A DNA stretch of 64,000 bases, taken from NCBI GenBank assembly GCA_964023275.1, contig OZ029921.1, positions 16,838,204 to 16,902,203 of the forward strand, read 5' to 3'. The DNA comes from Norana najaformis. Lineage: Eukaryota > Annelida > Clitellata > Crassiclitellata > Hormogastridae. The notes beneath the pieces are model-generated. The model did no database searches and had not been told where the DNA came from. It worked only from the letters and a program-made list of their open reading frames with translations. The position numbers and the translations under genes were made by a program. Below, piece by piece: positions 50,801 through 60,539 of the stretch. Position 1 is the stretch's first letter. Each line of letters starts with the position of its first letter.

Positions 50801-53800
50801 AGCAATGTATCAATCACCCATTGTAACCACTTTGCAAAACTAATTATACAAAAAAAACACTATAAAATGATCCCATTAACCCAATACAGACGAGTAGGTA
50901 GTGATTGGTAGTGTAGGTATCACGACGAGCAGGTAGTAATTGGTAGTGGGCATGTACTATTATCTAGACCACTCTCAGCCTATCGCAGACGTTATATTTT
51001 TGAAACCTTACATCAATTAGGCCAAGATATTATAATTAAGTACAGAAATAAGTGGAAGATATTTTTAGAATTCGGTTATAAACATAAAAATCGACCAATC
51101 AAATCGGACATTTAAATCACGAATTTAAATAACCCAAAATGGCGGCTTGTTGTTGTTGTGGCCTTACTGACGACGAAATTCGGCAAATTCTTGATGAATT
51201 TGCATCAGATGATGACAGTTTTGACTCATCTGACAATAAAAACCTGTCTTTTGCTACCAGTGAAGAAGATAAAGTGGTTTTGGCTAAAGAACATTCTGAC
51301 ATCGACACCGAATTAGACGCCTACGTATACATGCTAGCGGACCGTCAAACTGGGTCAGGCGGATGACTTGGGCGTGATAGACAGGACTGAACAAGTAGGT
51401 AATTTTCCCATTTGACCCCTAACTGTGCCATTTACAAGCGTCTGTGGCAGACCAGCCCTTGATGCACCATTTTTGAAATTTTTCTAACTGCTTTTGGATA
51501 AGCTTTTTTGATGTGCTAGTTGAACAGACCAGGCCTGCATGGTGAGTAGAGTAGGTCAAATGCACAGAAGGCAGGTAAACCCCACAGAATAAAATGGAAA
51601 CCTACTTCTCCTCTAGCATCTTATTTTAGAGAACAAGATCAAGAATCCCAAAGGCTGCCCCAAGAAGGCTCAATATGAATGTGAAGCATGTAAAGTTGCT
51701 TTGTGCAAAGTTTTATGCTTCCACATTTGCAACGAGCAATATCAGATAGTGGTTCTGTGGAGTGTAAGGAAGGTAAGCTATATAGCACATCGATATAAAT
51801 TTTAAAATTTCCATTCTAAATTGTCCTCTTAGAACTGTTCAGTGCAGTCTATTGAGAAAGAGGAGTCGATTCAGGAGCTTCATCCATATTCAAGGTGACC
51901 ATCCAGTGCACTCAGGCATTCATAAAAATGGCCCTTTTGAGAGCTACCAAATATTTGAAAAGGAAACAAACTTCAGTGTGTTTGCCTCTCTGTGTGCCTG
52001 GCTTGTTGTAATGTTACTGTTGTCCTGTTGGTGTGCATGCTGCAGTGTTTTTGATGTCGTGGTTGTATTACTATGTATGTGTTTGGGAGGTGATAGGGTG
52101 AGTAGGCAACATGAGTGCCCCAAAATTTTTCTATCAAAAACTGGACAGAAGGATTGAAAGAGTAGATAAAAAGCTAAAGAATGATGTTAACCTCAAGTCT
52201 GTATGCCAAAAATTACCAAGATCTGATAAGTTAAAAATTTCTTACTTTTTAGGCATTTCTTGTTACTCCTCTGGTACGACTACTGTCTGCATACTAAAAA
52301 TATTATATCTCCTTCATTTATGAAAATATTTTCAAACTTTTTGGAGGTTTTGTCTGATATTAATTGCTGCACAGTTCATGTGCTGACATTACATGAGTTG
52401 TTGCTGAAAATGTTTTCTATAGGGGTTTGAACATGAAAAGTTTTCAAATGGGGTGGGTACAGTTTGGGGCAACTATGAGTACCTCCAAAGATTTTTCTCA
52501 AAAACTGGAAACATGGTTTGAAAGAGGAAATAAAATGCTAAAGAATGATATTAACCTCAAGTCTGTGTGTCAAAGAATGACCAAGATCTGATAAGTTAGA
52601 CATTTCTTACTTTTCAGGTGTTTTCTTATATTTCCTTCAAATTGTACGACTTCATCTTACATACTAAAAATACTGTATCTCCTTCATTTATGAAAATATT
52701 TTCAAAATTCTTGTGAGGTTTTGTCTGGTATTGATTTCTGCATGATTTTTGTGCTGACACTACATATGTTGTCACTGAAATTTATTTTCCATAGGAGCCT
52801 GAACATGAAAAAAGTTTTAAACATGGGGTGGGGTACGGTTTGGGGCAACTTTGAGTACCCCAAAATTTTTTGTATCAAAAACTAGACGAATGGATGGGAA
52901 GAGGAGATAAAATGCTAAAGATTGATGGTAACCTCATGTCTGTAGGTCAAGAACTGACTGAGATACAACAAGTTGAAAACTATTTAATTAATAGGCGTTT
53001 TCCGGTAAAAATCGCTCGTCGTCAGGGCCTAGGCGGAAAAATTTCTCTCGTCAGTTAAGGGTTAAACTAGCTTTCACATATAACAAACACAAGCTACAGT
53101 AAACGTAGGAATAACTTTGCAGATGAAATGTATGCCTACTTACTTACTAACCTAAACAATGCATAGCATCTGTGTGCCAGTTTGCCAAAAATCACCTCTG
53201 TAGAAAATTCCCCGTTGCTCCCCATTTCTCCCTCTCCTCTCTCAGTAACCTTTGTCCTCCCTTCTCCTTCCTCTCTCTCCTCTTGCCCCTGTCTCTGTCC
53301 CTCTCCTTGGCCAAGTGCAAAGATTTTACTTTGTTCACATATCAGTTGCATTAATCTGTGGCCTGTTCTAAAGGTACTGAATGAACCACAGACAGATAAT
53401 GTAGAAAGATAATTTTTAACAGCTGGTTTAGACACACCAGGAAGTAAATCCTACCAGGCTTAGTTTCTCTCATTTTCGGAGGAAGAGAAGGTGGCGCATG
53501 TGAAGACATATCCGCAACTCTTGCAGTCTGTTTTAGCATAACAACAAAAATCTGTACTACTCAGTAAATAACCAATTCTCACTAAATTCCAGTCACAGCA
53601 GCAGCAACCAAAGCAAAACCAGAACAAGCAGGAACAGCAAAAGGAACAGACTGATGAACAAACTGAACAGTAATTGATAGCACGGTTAAATAATAATGAA
53701 TGCTGAAGTAACAACACTTGATGATCAAATGAATAATACAAAAGTAAGCAATAACAAGACTTTCAGAATATAATATAAATAGAAAATACAGAATAGTCAA

Positions 53801-56317
53801 GCAGACCTTATTTTCTTCAGGCTCGTTTAGCCCAATCTTCAGTTCATCTGGTTCCCTCTGTTTAACTGGTTGAAACTGGTTCTTGTTTGAAAAAATTGAC
53901 TGTGATGGCTGAGATGGTGATGGTTTATCAGTCATTCCAACCCTGATATCTTTAACCTTCTTTCCCTTTATCTCAGCTATTTTTATATCTCCTCCTGCAC
54001 AAAAGATGAAGCACATATACTAGTACGGGTCTGTGAAATCTCAGCAGTCTGATTAAATCAAGCTCATTAGTCTGATTAAATCAAGCTCATTAACAAGGAG
54101 GGTTTACACGATTTATAAGTGGAATATGAAATATAACAAGCCTTTTAACTGAACAACTGAACACAAAAGTTTGCTTAATATCCTGATATGTTTGGCCATT
54201 TGTGCTTCAAAGATCCTTAAGTATCGCACTTTGCAATTACTGGTATATACCCTCAGTGTCCCTCACTTCCCAGTCACAGATCTATTCACTCAGCTACACT
54301 GGGTGATTTACTTGCTCTTTTTTGAACCAGTGAGCTTTACTATGGCTGGCCTGTCATTTTGGAATGGGTAATCTAGGAACTCAATTCCTAAGCCTTCCTC
54401 AACCTTTATTCCATTACAGGTTGATAGCCATCTTGCTTGATGTGGATTGGAGTAGTTCAGTAGCAATTACTGTATAGATTCACATACAAGTTGACCCCAC
54501 ATGTAAGTCTATCCCTTGTTTTTCAAGCTTAGAAAAGGGAAAAGTCTATGACCCATGTATATATTCGTCCCTCTGTCGGTATTTATTTGCACGTGGCATT
54601 ACCATCTCCCTCCCTCTTGGCAAATAAGTAATAAGATCTATTGATCTTCCAGGGCTGTGTGAAGTGGGGTGTGGGGTGCTTTCGTACTGGCAAGTAAAGC
54701 AAAGGGACCATAATGACCCGTATGTTATTTCAGGCGTTCTGCCATGAGAGATACTTTGATACAGCTAAGTGCAGAGCCATCAACGGCTCTGGCCAAGTGG
54801 AGCAAAAAGACCCCATAATTACCACTATACTATAACAATGTACAAGGGTCCCTCTCTGCCGCTGAATTTGGTGTTTAAGGTTCAGCTTGTGCTGAAATAA
54901 TGATCCGGTGGGTGTCAACATCCTCCAAAGGAAGTCATGCAATCTACTCCGAATGTGTCTTGCGATCTAGGCTTGTCCCTTGTATAAAGCGACCTCCCCA
55001 ATTTGGACTTTCTAAATTGTCCAAAATTTCTCAACTTATATGCAAGAACATACATACTTCTGAGGGGTTTCCTTCAATTGGTGGTACACTAATGCCTGCT
55101 TACACTATATTGTATTTCAAATCTTTCATTATTGCTAAAAGCAGCAAAGTAATCAAAGCTCTAAACGTGCTGATCACTAACTTCAATAAAGTGAAGCCAT
55201 TAGAAAAGAAAATGGGTTTTCCACTGCTTTGAAATTGATTCAGGCATTGGAAGCAAATTATAAGAAGCTGTTCATTTAGGGTGGAAAACTAGACTTCTTC
55301 TGTCTTCTCTTCCGCCATTTATGGCGATGAGGCCTTTATGAAACTTCTCCAAACTTCTCTGTTCCTGATTGTTTCTCTAACTCCAATCAAGCTTGTGCCT
55401 CTTTCTCTCAGATCTTCTTTGACATTATCTATCCAGGTCTTTCGTTGTCTTCCTCTGCTTCTCTTTCCTTCTATGTGTCCGTGCAATGCAGCGTTTGGTA
55501 GTCTTTGTTGCGTCATTCTGATCACATGCCCAAACCATCTGAGTCTTCTCTTTGTGATTGTTTCTACTATTGTTTCATCAACTCCCAGTTCTTCTCGTGT
55601 TTTTTCATTTCTGATCTTTTCTCTTCTGCTTCTGCCTATTATTCTTCTTAGCCAGCCCATCTCTGCCACCAATAGTCTCCGTTCGTCTTCTTTTCTCAAG
55701 CACCAGCACTCTGATCCGTATAGTAATATCGGTTCTACTAAGGTATGATAGAGTTTAGCTAGTTAGTTTAACTAGACTTAAAGCACGCAAACCACATGAC
55801 TCACCAGATTTAACACCATTGCCAGTTTCTAGAGGCTCAACAAAATTTGATGGAAAGACACCTGTCTTGCCATTCAGGACTCCTTTCCACCAACCCTCTT
55901 CTTCCTAGATACATAACAAACGTTGAAAACTTATAAACCAAAGTCAAAATAGGTAAGGTAGGACATTTGCTTCTTTTAGTAACAGTGATTAGAGGCCCGC
56001 TTTGTCCTCATGATGCTTTCAGCAGAAAACCTGGAAATATATTATGAAATTATGAAAATAAATATGAAAATATATCCTGAAAATATACATTTCAGCTGGA
56101 ATATATTAATCGAACCTGAACTCAGAGCAATATGCCAACAAACCACAAAGTTCATAGTGAAATAATTCAAACTTGGTGCACACGTTCTTAAAGCAAACCA
56201 TCATTAAATTCCTTACCTCAGATAAGACCTCAATGATGTCGTTGACTGAGAGCTTAAGCTCGTCGTTGTTCTGTGGCTCATAAGAAAATGCTGCACGGAC
56301 TCGCCTCATTGGGACTC
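44576..56317 (-). CDS. CD2AP/CIN85-family adaptor, ten-exon model
   Basis: Gene-level entry; exons are listed separately. CD2AP and CIN85 (SH3KBP1; Drosophila Cindr) are cytoplasmic scaffolds. In vertebrates their SH3 domains bind PxxxPR motifs, for instance in CBL, and they tie receptor endocytosis and cell junctions to actin-capping proteins. The model joins 56217-56317, 55805-55904, 53807-53994, 53455-53527, 49955-50151, 49104-49227, 47267-47392, 46872-46990, 45659-45860 and 44576-44865. Every junction is GT/AG and phase-compatible, giving about 505 residues with no internal stop. Domain order is SH3-B, linker with GKKVKDI, SH3-C, proline-rich, HLTANR...PSRRPP, coiled coil. The family normally has three SH3 domains and about 640-665 residues in vertebrates. 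SH3-A was not found up to 61 kb. Either a coding first exon is missing (assembly gap or one I failed to see) or this gene starts at ATG 56309. Whether it is CD2AP or SH3KBP1 cannot be stated; invertebrates usually have one ancestor-type gene. Confidence 0.88.
45659..45860 (-). CDS. CD2AP-like exon: proline/threonine repeats
   Basis: Reads [67 protein letters not shown]. The HPPP/YPPP repeats suit SH3 or WW ligands. The acceptor is GCAGCAG, a NAGNAG pair that would include or skip one glutamine. Donor GTTAGT. Phase 0 in and 1 out. Confidence 0.85.
46185..46565 (-). mobile_element. CR1-like LINE fragment in intron
   Basis: The - strand reads [20 protein letters not shown] near 46395-46455, then [20 protein letters not shown] near 46280-46335 and a WNS-PASLRDQ-like end, with stops. 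This is the 3' third of a CR1-like ORF, on the host gene's strand. Similarity upstream (46560-46800) is uncertain. Confidence 0.75.
46872..46990 (-). CDS. CD2AP-like exon: HLTANR and PSRRPP
   Basis: Reads [39 protein letters not shown]. The HLTANR...P.RR.P string is the conserved HLTANRPK.PGRR.P region of CD2AP/CIN85. Acceptor TTTTAG with a second TAG three bases on (TAGTAG, tandem acceptor), donor GTCAGA. Phase 1 in and 0 out reconciles the exons on both sides. Confidence 0.88.
47267..47392 (-). CDS. CD2AP-like exon: proline/lysine-rich
   Basis: Reads [40 protein letters not shown]. It resembles the QVPPKKPTPP portion of CD2AP, which carries capping-protein and SH3-ligand motifs further on in the vertebrate protein. 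Acceptor TTTCAG, donor GTAAAC (weak), phase 1 in and out. Confidence 0.78.
48640..48935 (+). mobile_element. LINE 3' end, '[11 protein letters not shown]' type, TGAA tail
   Basis: The + strand reads [24 protein letters not shown] residues at about 48685-48740, a [16 protein letters not shown] end, then TGAATGAATGAATAAATGA at 48908-48926. Several stops. It is inserted antisense in an intron of the CD2AP-like gene. Confidence 0.65.
49104..49227 (-). CDS. CD2AP-like exon: proline-rich after SH3-C
   Basis: Reads [40 protein letters not shown]. It corresponds to the KKPPPP segment that follows SH3-C in vertebrate family members. Acceptor TTTCCAG with a pyrimidine tract, donor GTTAAT (weak), phase 0 in and 1 out. 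Confidence 0.82.
49955..50151 (-). CDS. CD2AP-like exon: SH3-C domain
   Basis: A whole SH3 domain in one exon: [59 protein letters not shown]. The [15 protein letters not shown] and DAGWW insert match the third SH3 of CIN85/CD2AP ([13 protein letters not shown] in CIN85). Acceptor TTGCAG, donor GTAAGG, phase 1 in and 0 out. Confidence 0.95.
51139..51366 (+). pseudogene. piggyBac transposase N-terminal remnant
   Basis: 75 codons reading [20 protein letters not shown] followed by an acidic, serine/aspartate-rich stretch ([13 protein letters not shown]). Acidic low-complexity N-termini are usual in piggyBac transposases. The frame stops before any catalytic aspartate region. Confidence 0.6.
51628..51785 (+). 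pseudogene. piggyBac transposase C-terminal Cys-rich remnant
   Basis: Reads [34 protein letters not shown]. The C..C..CKVALC...CF pattern is that of the zinc-binding C-terminal domain of piggyBac transposases. A TTTTAG just upstream looks like a splice acceptor, so it could once have been spliced to the N-terminal part. Confidence 0.7.
52095..53005. repeat. About 370-bp subterminal repeat, 2.4 copies
   Basis: Units begin near 52095, 52461 and 52836 and share CAAAAATTTTTCTATCAAAAACTGG-like starts (written loosely), AAATGCTAAAGAATGAT, CCTCAAGTCTGT, TTTCTTACTTTT and ATCTCCTTCATTTATGAAAA. Identity is about 80% by eye. The third unit is cut by the right terminus of the piggyBac element. Confidence 0.85.
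53455..53527 (-). CDS. CD2AP-like micro-exon, proline-rich
   Basis: A 73-bp exon reading [24 protein letters not shown]. Acceptor AAACAG, donor GTAGGA. Its phases (0 in, 1 out) are exactly what is needed to join the linker exon to SH3-C, which is the main support. Confidence 0.8.
53807..53994 (-). CDS. CD2AP-like exon: linker with GKKVKDI motif
   Basis: Reads [20 protein letters not shown] then [19 protein letters not shown] and an acidic end. It occupies the place of the PKKVKGVGFGDIF segment between SH3-B and SH3-C of vertebrate CIN85/CD2AP. Acceptor GTGCAG, donor GTCTGC (weak), phase 1 in and 0 out. Confidence 0.85.
55319..55757 (-). mobile_element. LINE C-terminus, RRLRWFGHV type, intact frame
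   Basis: An uninterrupted - strand frame: [20 protein letters not shown] (entering from about 55757), then [33 protein letters not shown] and a short end at 55319. This is the C-terminal part of a non-LTR reverse transcriptase. It lies in the intron between SH3-B and the linker exon, on the same strand. The open frame and near-canonical motifs suggest a recent insertion, but it is 5' truncated and has no RT active site. Confidence 0.85.
55805..55904 (-). CDS. CD2AP-like exon: second half of SH3-B
   Basis: Reads [20 protein letters not shown] then [14 protein letters not shown]. The WW pair and GVFPSNFVE give the ligand groove. Acceptor TCTAG, donor GTGAGT, phase 0 in and 1 out. Confidence 0.92.
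56217..56317 (-). CDS. CD2AP-like exon: first half of SH3-B
   Basis: Reads [33 protein letters not shown]. The ALYDY-equivalent AAFSYEP, the acidic DEL and the DIIEV strand are typical of the second SH3 of this family. Acceptor CTACAG, donor GTAAGG, phase 1 in and 0 out. ATG 56309 could serve as a start codon if the previous exon is non-coding. Confidence 0.9.
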
Positions 56318-56571
56318 CTGTAGACAGCAAAACAATTCCTGACATTCATGATGGGCAATAGGTTGATGGATCATATGGAAGGAGAGATGGCTTTTTAAGA
56401 AGAGGGCAAACTATGGCATGAGCAAAACTGGTGGGAAAGCAGCCTGCAGTGAGTCAGCAAAATACAAAGCAGACAAGTCTATGCTAACTCCTACTTTTGG
56501 TCTTCGGTCAGAACAAAATTGGAGTTTAATTGTACAAACAACTCCAAAATTAGGGAGACAATTCTAAAGTG

Positions 56572-56700
56572 TGCCAGTTTGCTATCCAACAAGTGAGGGT
56601 TCAAGCCTGCTGAGTGAACTCCATGCAACGACTAGGAGCAAGTTGTTTGTGCCTCTGACACCAAGCAGTATAATTTGGTCAGTGATTTTTATATTACTAC
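56572..56700 (+). mobile_element. tRNA-derived SINE
   Basis: GTGAGGGTTCAAGCCTGC (B box about 56594-56608), then GGAGCAAGTTGTTTGTGCC and CACCAAGCAGTATAATTTGG. Same family as the 28.5 kb copy. The A box is poorly kept. Confidence 0.65.
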
Positions 56701-57104
56701 ATATGCAATCACTATCCAAGATACTTTGCTTATCACCAAATACATGACTAGCCCTTTCAACCAGTATATAAAGTATTTTACAAGGACAAATTCCAATTCA
56801 CATAAACATTTTCTAAAACTACCTGTTGATTAGCAATTTAAAGCCAGAATAACAACAGCTGTATTCTTCCTTCTTGAATTACAGCTGAACAGCCAAATAC
56901 TTCCTTCTTGAATTACAGCTGAATAGATCACTTTATTTGAACATAATTATGAACATAGTGCATGCTTTATATATTTTCCTTATGCACTAGAACTAGAACT
57001 TTATTCCATGCCATCAGTTCAGCAGTTACTTTTTAAAATGCCAATTGGATTATTATTAAGTGCCATTACCCAATAACTAAACACCAATCAATGATACTGA
57101 GCAA

Positions 57105-57215
57105 TTGTGAGTGAAGGTTCTCAAGGTCCCTAGCCATCTAAGAGGAGGCTCAACCCGCATTCTCCGCATTACAAGCTGGGTGCTCTGACCAATAGGTCAA
57201 TAACTGAGCCCACAC
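57105..57215 (-). mobile_element. tRNA-derived SINE, reverse
   Basis: On the - strand: GGGCTCAGTTATTGACC, TTGGTCAGAGCACCCAGCTT, GTAATGCGGAGAATGC and GGGTTGAGCCTCC, with A and B boxes spaced as in a tRNA. Confidence 0.7.
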
Positions 57216-57779
57216 TGGTCAATAACCATGGCCCACACTGGATCTTCAATCTCCACAATTCCCTCATATCTGTATGCATGCAGCCTGATATTTATATGAC
57301 ACCTTTTAAGCACCTACCTAAAGTTGCTGAAACAAAGCTATCTTACAGAACTAAAACAGCACAACTTTGGTATTCAGGCTGCAAGATTCAAGGTAGCCCA
57401 ACATCACCTCAGCCACTAGTTTCAAAAATTGAAAAGATCTGTGTAACCTGATTAAAATGGATAAAGAAAATATACAGGTTTCCTACTAAACTGAGTGTGA
57501 TACAATAGTCTATTCAATAGGGTGCCTGGTCAGTAATCCAACAACTGCCAAGCAGACCATGTGTAAGAACCCTCAGAAACTTCATTCATAAACAAAATAC
57601 ACTAATTTTATTTGCCTGAGCTGTTTTATATTTGAGAACATTCATGCCCAGACCATCCTCTTTCATTCGATTTCTTAATATATTGATACCAAAAGCAGTA
57701 GTTTGAAAAAACTTGTTTATTCTGCGATTTCTTCATTTATTGACACTAGTATGTGTTTTAATAACTTTGTGTTAGTCTG

Positions 57780-58330
57780 TTACTTACGCATTACTCACTT
57801 ATTTATTGGGAGTTCTTTCGGTAGCATGTAGCGCTCGAATTTCTCCCGCAATCTAGGGTGGCCATATTATCAGTAGGGCAATCGCAAGCGGCCGTTTTTC
57901 GAGGACTACCACAATAATTCATAAGCATTTTCCTAAATAGCAACACAAATAGTTGGAAAATAGAAAACGGAAATGGTTCTTCCGCTAGGTTTACCGAGGT
58001 TATTTATAAGGCACATTACGTTACGTTACGCGACATTCAGTCCCGAGTAAACGGCACGAGCCAGTTAACGCATACCCATTGCACACTAATCTCATCAGAA
58101 ATTTAATTGTGCATGAAACATTCTATCAATCAAATGCAACTAAACAACAACCTTTGATTTTTCAGAGAATCTTTTATCCACCAAACAAAACTTCTTCTCA
58201 GAGGAAGTACATTAATCGTTCTTAAAGTTATGGTAGATTGTCTGCATTCAACATCCGGTGTCGTTTAGTAACGCTCCGCCGTGAATTATTACTACATCTG
58301 AACACGTGGTTCAACTAGTCACGAAGAGAC
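57780..58330 (-). promoter_or_regulatory. Candidate 5' end of the CD2AP-like gene
   Basis: Two consensus donors on the - strand, GTGAGT (57793-57798) and GTAAGT (57782-57787), lie at the edge of a locally CpG-containing segment (57830-58300). A leader exon ending here could splice to 56317. Its only ATG gives a short frame that does not continue the SH3 frame, so it would be a non-coding leader or contain an upstream ORF. This is inference from splice signals and base composition only. Confidence 0.3.
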
Positions 58331-58689
58331 GGTTAAATAAGTCGTTGATTGTGTTTGCTGCACGTTTCGTGACAGTCTGGTGTAATTAGCAAATTATAAA
58401 TGTTACAGCAGTGTTTATTATCAACAAACTTAACTTTATACATACTTAGGCCTACTTCGCCTTTAGCTTACTTGGCCAACAGCAGTTCAAACATTTGCTA
58501 TCACCTCGCAGTGGCTGCAGTTCGAGAGTGGAGAGAGGGCCATTGGCGTATTTTGAAAGGTGACCAGACAAATAAGGAAAGATGTGCTATATGTCGCCAC
58601 AGCTTTTAACGACATTGTTCATCGTGGTTTTATGGTGCATTCAATTTTTGTGGTGCAATTAATTTTACATCAATTGCAATATTGTTCTT

Positions 58690-59035
58690 TTAACACTCTT
58701 GGTTAGGCCTAGGCTACATATCATACGAACTCACCAGCACTTCGCTCCTTGCAATCTCTGCGCAGGTCTTTCACTCAAAACTGAAAAGACTCCTTTCCAG
58801 AATTTCTGTCCTGATTCCTCCTCTTCCCTTTCTCTATCCTGCCGCTCCAATTCTAAGCACCATCTACCGTACCTGTCTGACTACATATCTGACCCTTAGG
58901 TCTTGCTCTGGAACCGAATCTCACCCTACCTGCCTGTCGATTTTGCTTTGACTGAGCACCTATTAATAAGCTGGTTTTCGCAACTTAGCTTTTTTGGATT
59001 CTCTAGAAATCTCGAGTTTACGATTACGATTATTT
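58690..59035 (+). mobile_element. CR1/L2-like LINE, C-terminus plus tail
   Basis: Shows the link between ORF and tail most clearly. ACTCACCAGCACTTCGCTCC and CTTTCACTCAAAACTGAAAA (the FHSKLK block) lead through a pyrimidine stretch to TCTGGAACCGAATCTC, TTGACTGAGCACC, AATAAGCTGG, TCTCTAGAAATCTCGAG and TTTACGATTACGATTA. Confidence 0.85.
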
Positions 59036-59479
59036 AGGCCTCCTTGCTCCCTTTCTTTCCTATATGACCTCAAAACTATAGGCCTATGCAACACTTTATA
59101 TTCACACTCTTCCTCTTCTTCTTCTCTTTTTTGTTTCTGTATATCCAATCGTTATCCGCCTAGACTGCCGTCTGCCTTCTAATTTCAGTATTTGATACGG
59201 AACAGCGCATGAGCCAACTTAATTACTTGACTGGCGGAACTAGAGGATCAACCTGGTAATGACCCCTTTCTGAAATTTGTCTTGAGCTGGCCACAGCCTC
59301 CTAAATATTTTCAGCATGTTATTTAAATGACTGTAAGCTAGTCCCTCCAAGACGAAAGTCTCTACTCTCCACGAATCCTGTCGCCTTCTGCTTAGGGTAA
59401 CAGCATTATAATTACTACGTAATTAGGCCCACAGAAGTCCTCGTGTTAAATTAGAAAACACGAAGTTAGGGTTAATAGT

Positions 59480-59545
59480 ATCCAGTGTTAAACGACGTCT
59501 TGTGGCTGCTAGGGTCGTTGATGTCGACCTTACCTTATTATACAA
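59480..59545 (+). repeat. Dispersed 'TTTAACGACGTC' repeat, copy 1
   Basis: TCCAGTGTTAAACGACGTCT, TGTGGCTGCTAGGGTCGTTG, ATGTCGACC. A second copy lies at 61468-61520. Probably a piece of a SINE-like family. Confidence 0.6.
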
Positions 59546-59550
59546 CTTGC

Positions 59551-59757
59551 AACCAGTGGCGGAAGCAAGGAATTTGGGGTCCTGATCAGTGGCGGCTACA
59601 GGATTGCATGCATGGAGGGGGGCAAGGACATTTCCGGAGGGGCACAACATTCTGGCAGTCCACCACTCATGGATCTGGTCTGAGGGGCGCCGGCATATAA
59701 CCAAGAAGGGCGGGAGGCCAACCGCCCCCACCCTGTAGCTAAATCTGTCACTGGTCC
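59551..59757. mobile_element. Short TIR element (MITE-like)
   Basis: Left end ACCAGTGGCGGA (59551 on) and reversed right end ACCAGTGACAGA: 10 of 12 match. A second AGTGGCGGCTACAGGATTG start lies 35 bp inside, suggesting nesting. I see no clear 8-bp target duplication. Confidence 0.4.
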
Positions 59758-59775
59758 TGGCTCAGTTGCCCTGTT

Positions 59776-59776
<1 letters not shown>

Positions 59777-59810
<34 letters not shown>

Positions 59811-59811
59811 T
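59777..59811. repeat. (TGTC)n microsatellite, short
   Basis: Eight or nine perfect tetramers. Confidence 0.95.
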
Positions 59812-60539
59812 TGTCAGGGCCTGTTATTTTAATGGAGTTTAATGCTTACAAAGACAGGCCCTAATTATCTGCGTCTGGAGCTCTAAATGGCCAGGACTCG
59901 ATTAATTGAACCGGTTGAACTAGCTGCCAACTGCTCCACCACTGCGTGCGGCCACCAACTCAATTACTTGAGGTCCAAGGCTTACTGCGACTTGCAGTAT
60001 ATCCCATATGCATGATTTTAATGCTTATTTTCATACCACACTCGACTGATATGGTGTGCAGACTGTCCACCATTCTTTGCATACCCTTCTGACAGTAGGC
60101 CTGTCTGACACTTATGACATAATGTCATCATTTTACATTTCCGTCTAGGCTGGTAAATGTAATTGTAGAAATGTAGGCTACATGTTTTTCTATAGCGATC
60201 GTATGGCCTCGACCCTGAGTAGCGCACTTTGAAGTGCAGTCCTGTTAGCCTGTAAACTTTGGTAACTTAGTATAGGCCCATTGATCTAGACCTTTATCGT
60301 TTTCTGTCTTAGTGACGTATAGAACGGCACGTACGTTCTGACCACGAAGAATTTTAAACAAATAAACAATACAGTTTGGCTCGTTTGCTAATGACTCGTT
60401 CAAGTTCCAGCTCCGTATTTCAGCCTAGGTCAAATTACAGTCACGGGGCGAGTCGAAGACTAGCAAGACTTTGATCTGCTGCAGCGGTAAGTTGACATGG
60501 ACGCCGTTATTCAAACTTGAGTGGCTGAAAATATGCGAA

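Larger units (their letters stand above)
50880..53061 (+). mobile_element. piggyBac-like element, internally deleted
   Basis: Bounded by TTAA on both sides (50876-50879 and 53062-53065), the target duplication of the piggyBac superfamily. The ends read CCCAATACAGACGAG and, reversed, CCCTTAACTGACGAG: CCC starts and 11 of 15 matches. Inside are a transposase-like N-terminus and a C-terminal cysteine-rich piece, with only about 260 bp between them, so the DDD catalytic core is gone. The right half is a roughly 370-bp repeat. It sits in the intron of the CD2AP-like gene, between the SH3-C exon and the 53455 exon, in the opposite orientation. Confidence 0.85.

Noticed and set aside
53582..53806. 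Extension of the 53807 exon leftward as open frame
   Set aside because: The peptide becomes hydrophobic and non-conserved after ENK, exactly at a GT donor. The next exon phase fits splicing there.
54480..55060. AAGTTGACCCCACATGTAAG and AAAGCGACCTCCCC segments, like ends of a pogo/mariner-type element
   Set aside because: The two segments look related to a known style of DNA element, but termini and target duplication could not be defined by eye.
56318..56345. Upstream ATG at 56345 as start of the adaptor ([13 protein letters not shown])
   Set aside because: This frame reads through a good CTACAG acceptor. The residues resemble no family member, so splicing into 56317 is more likely.
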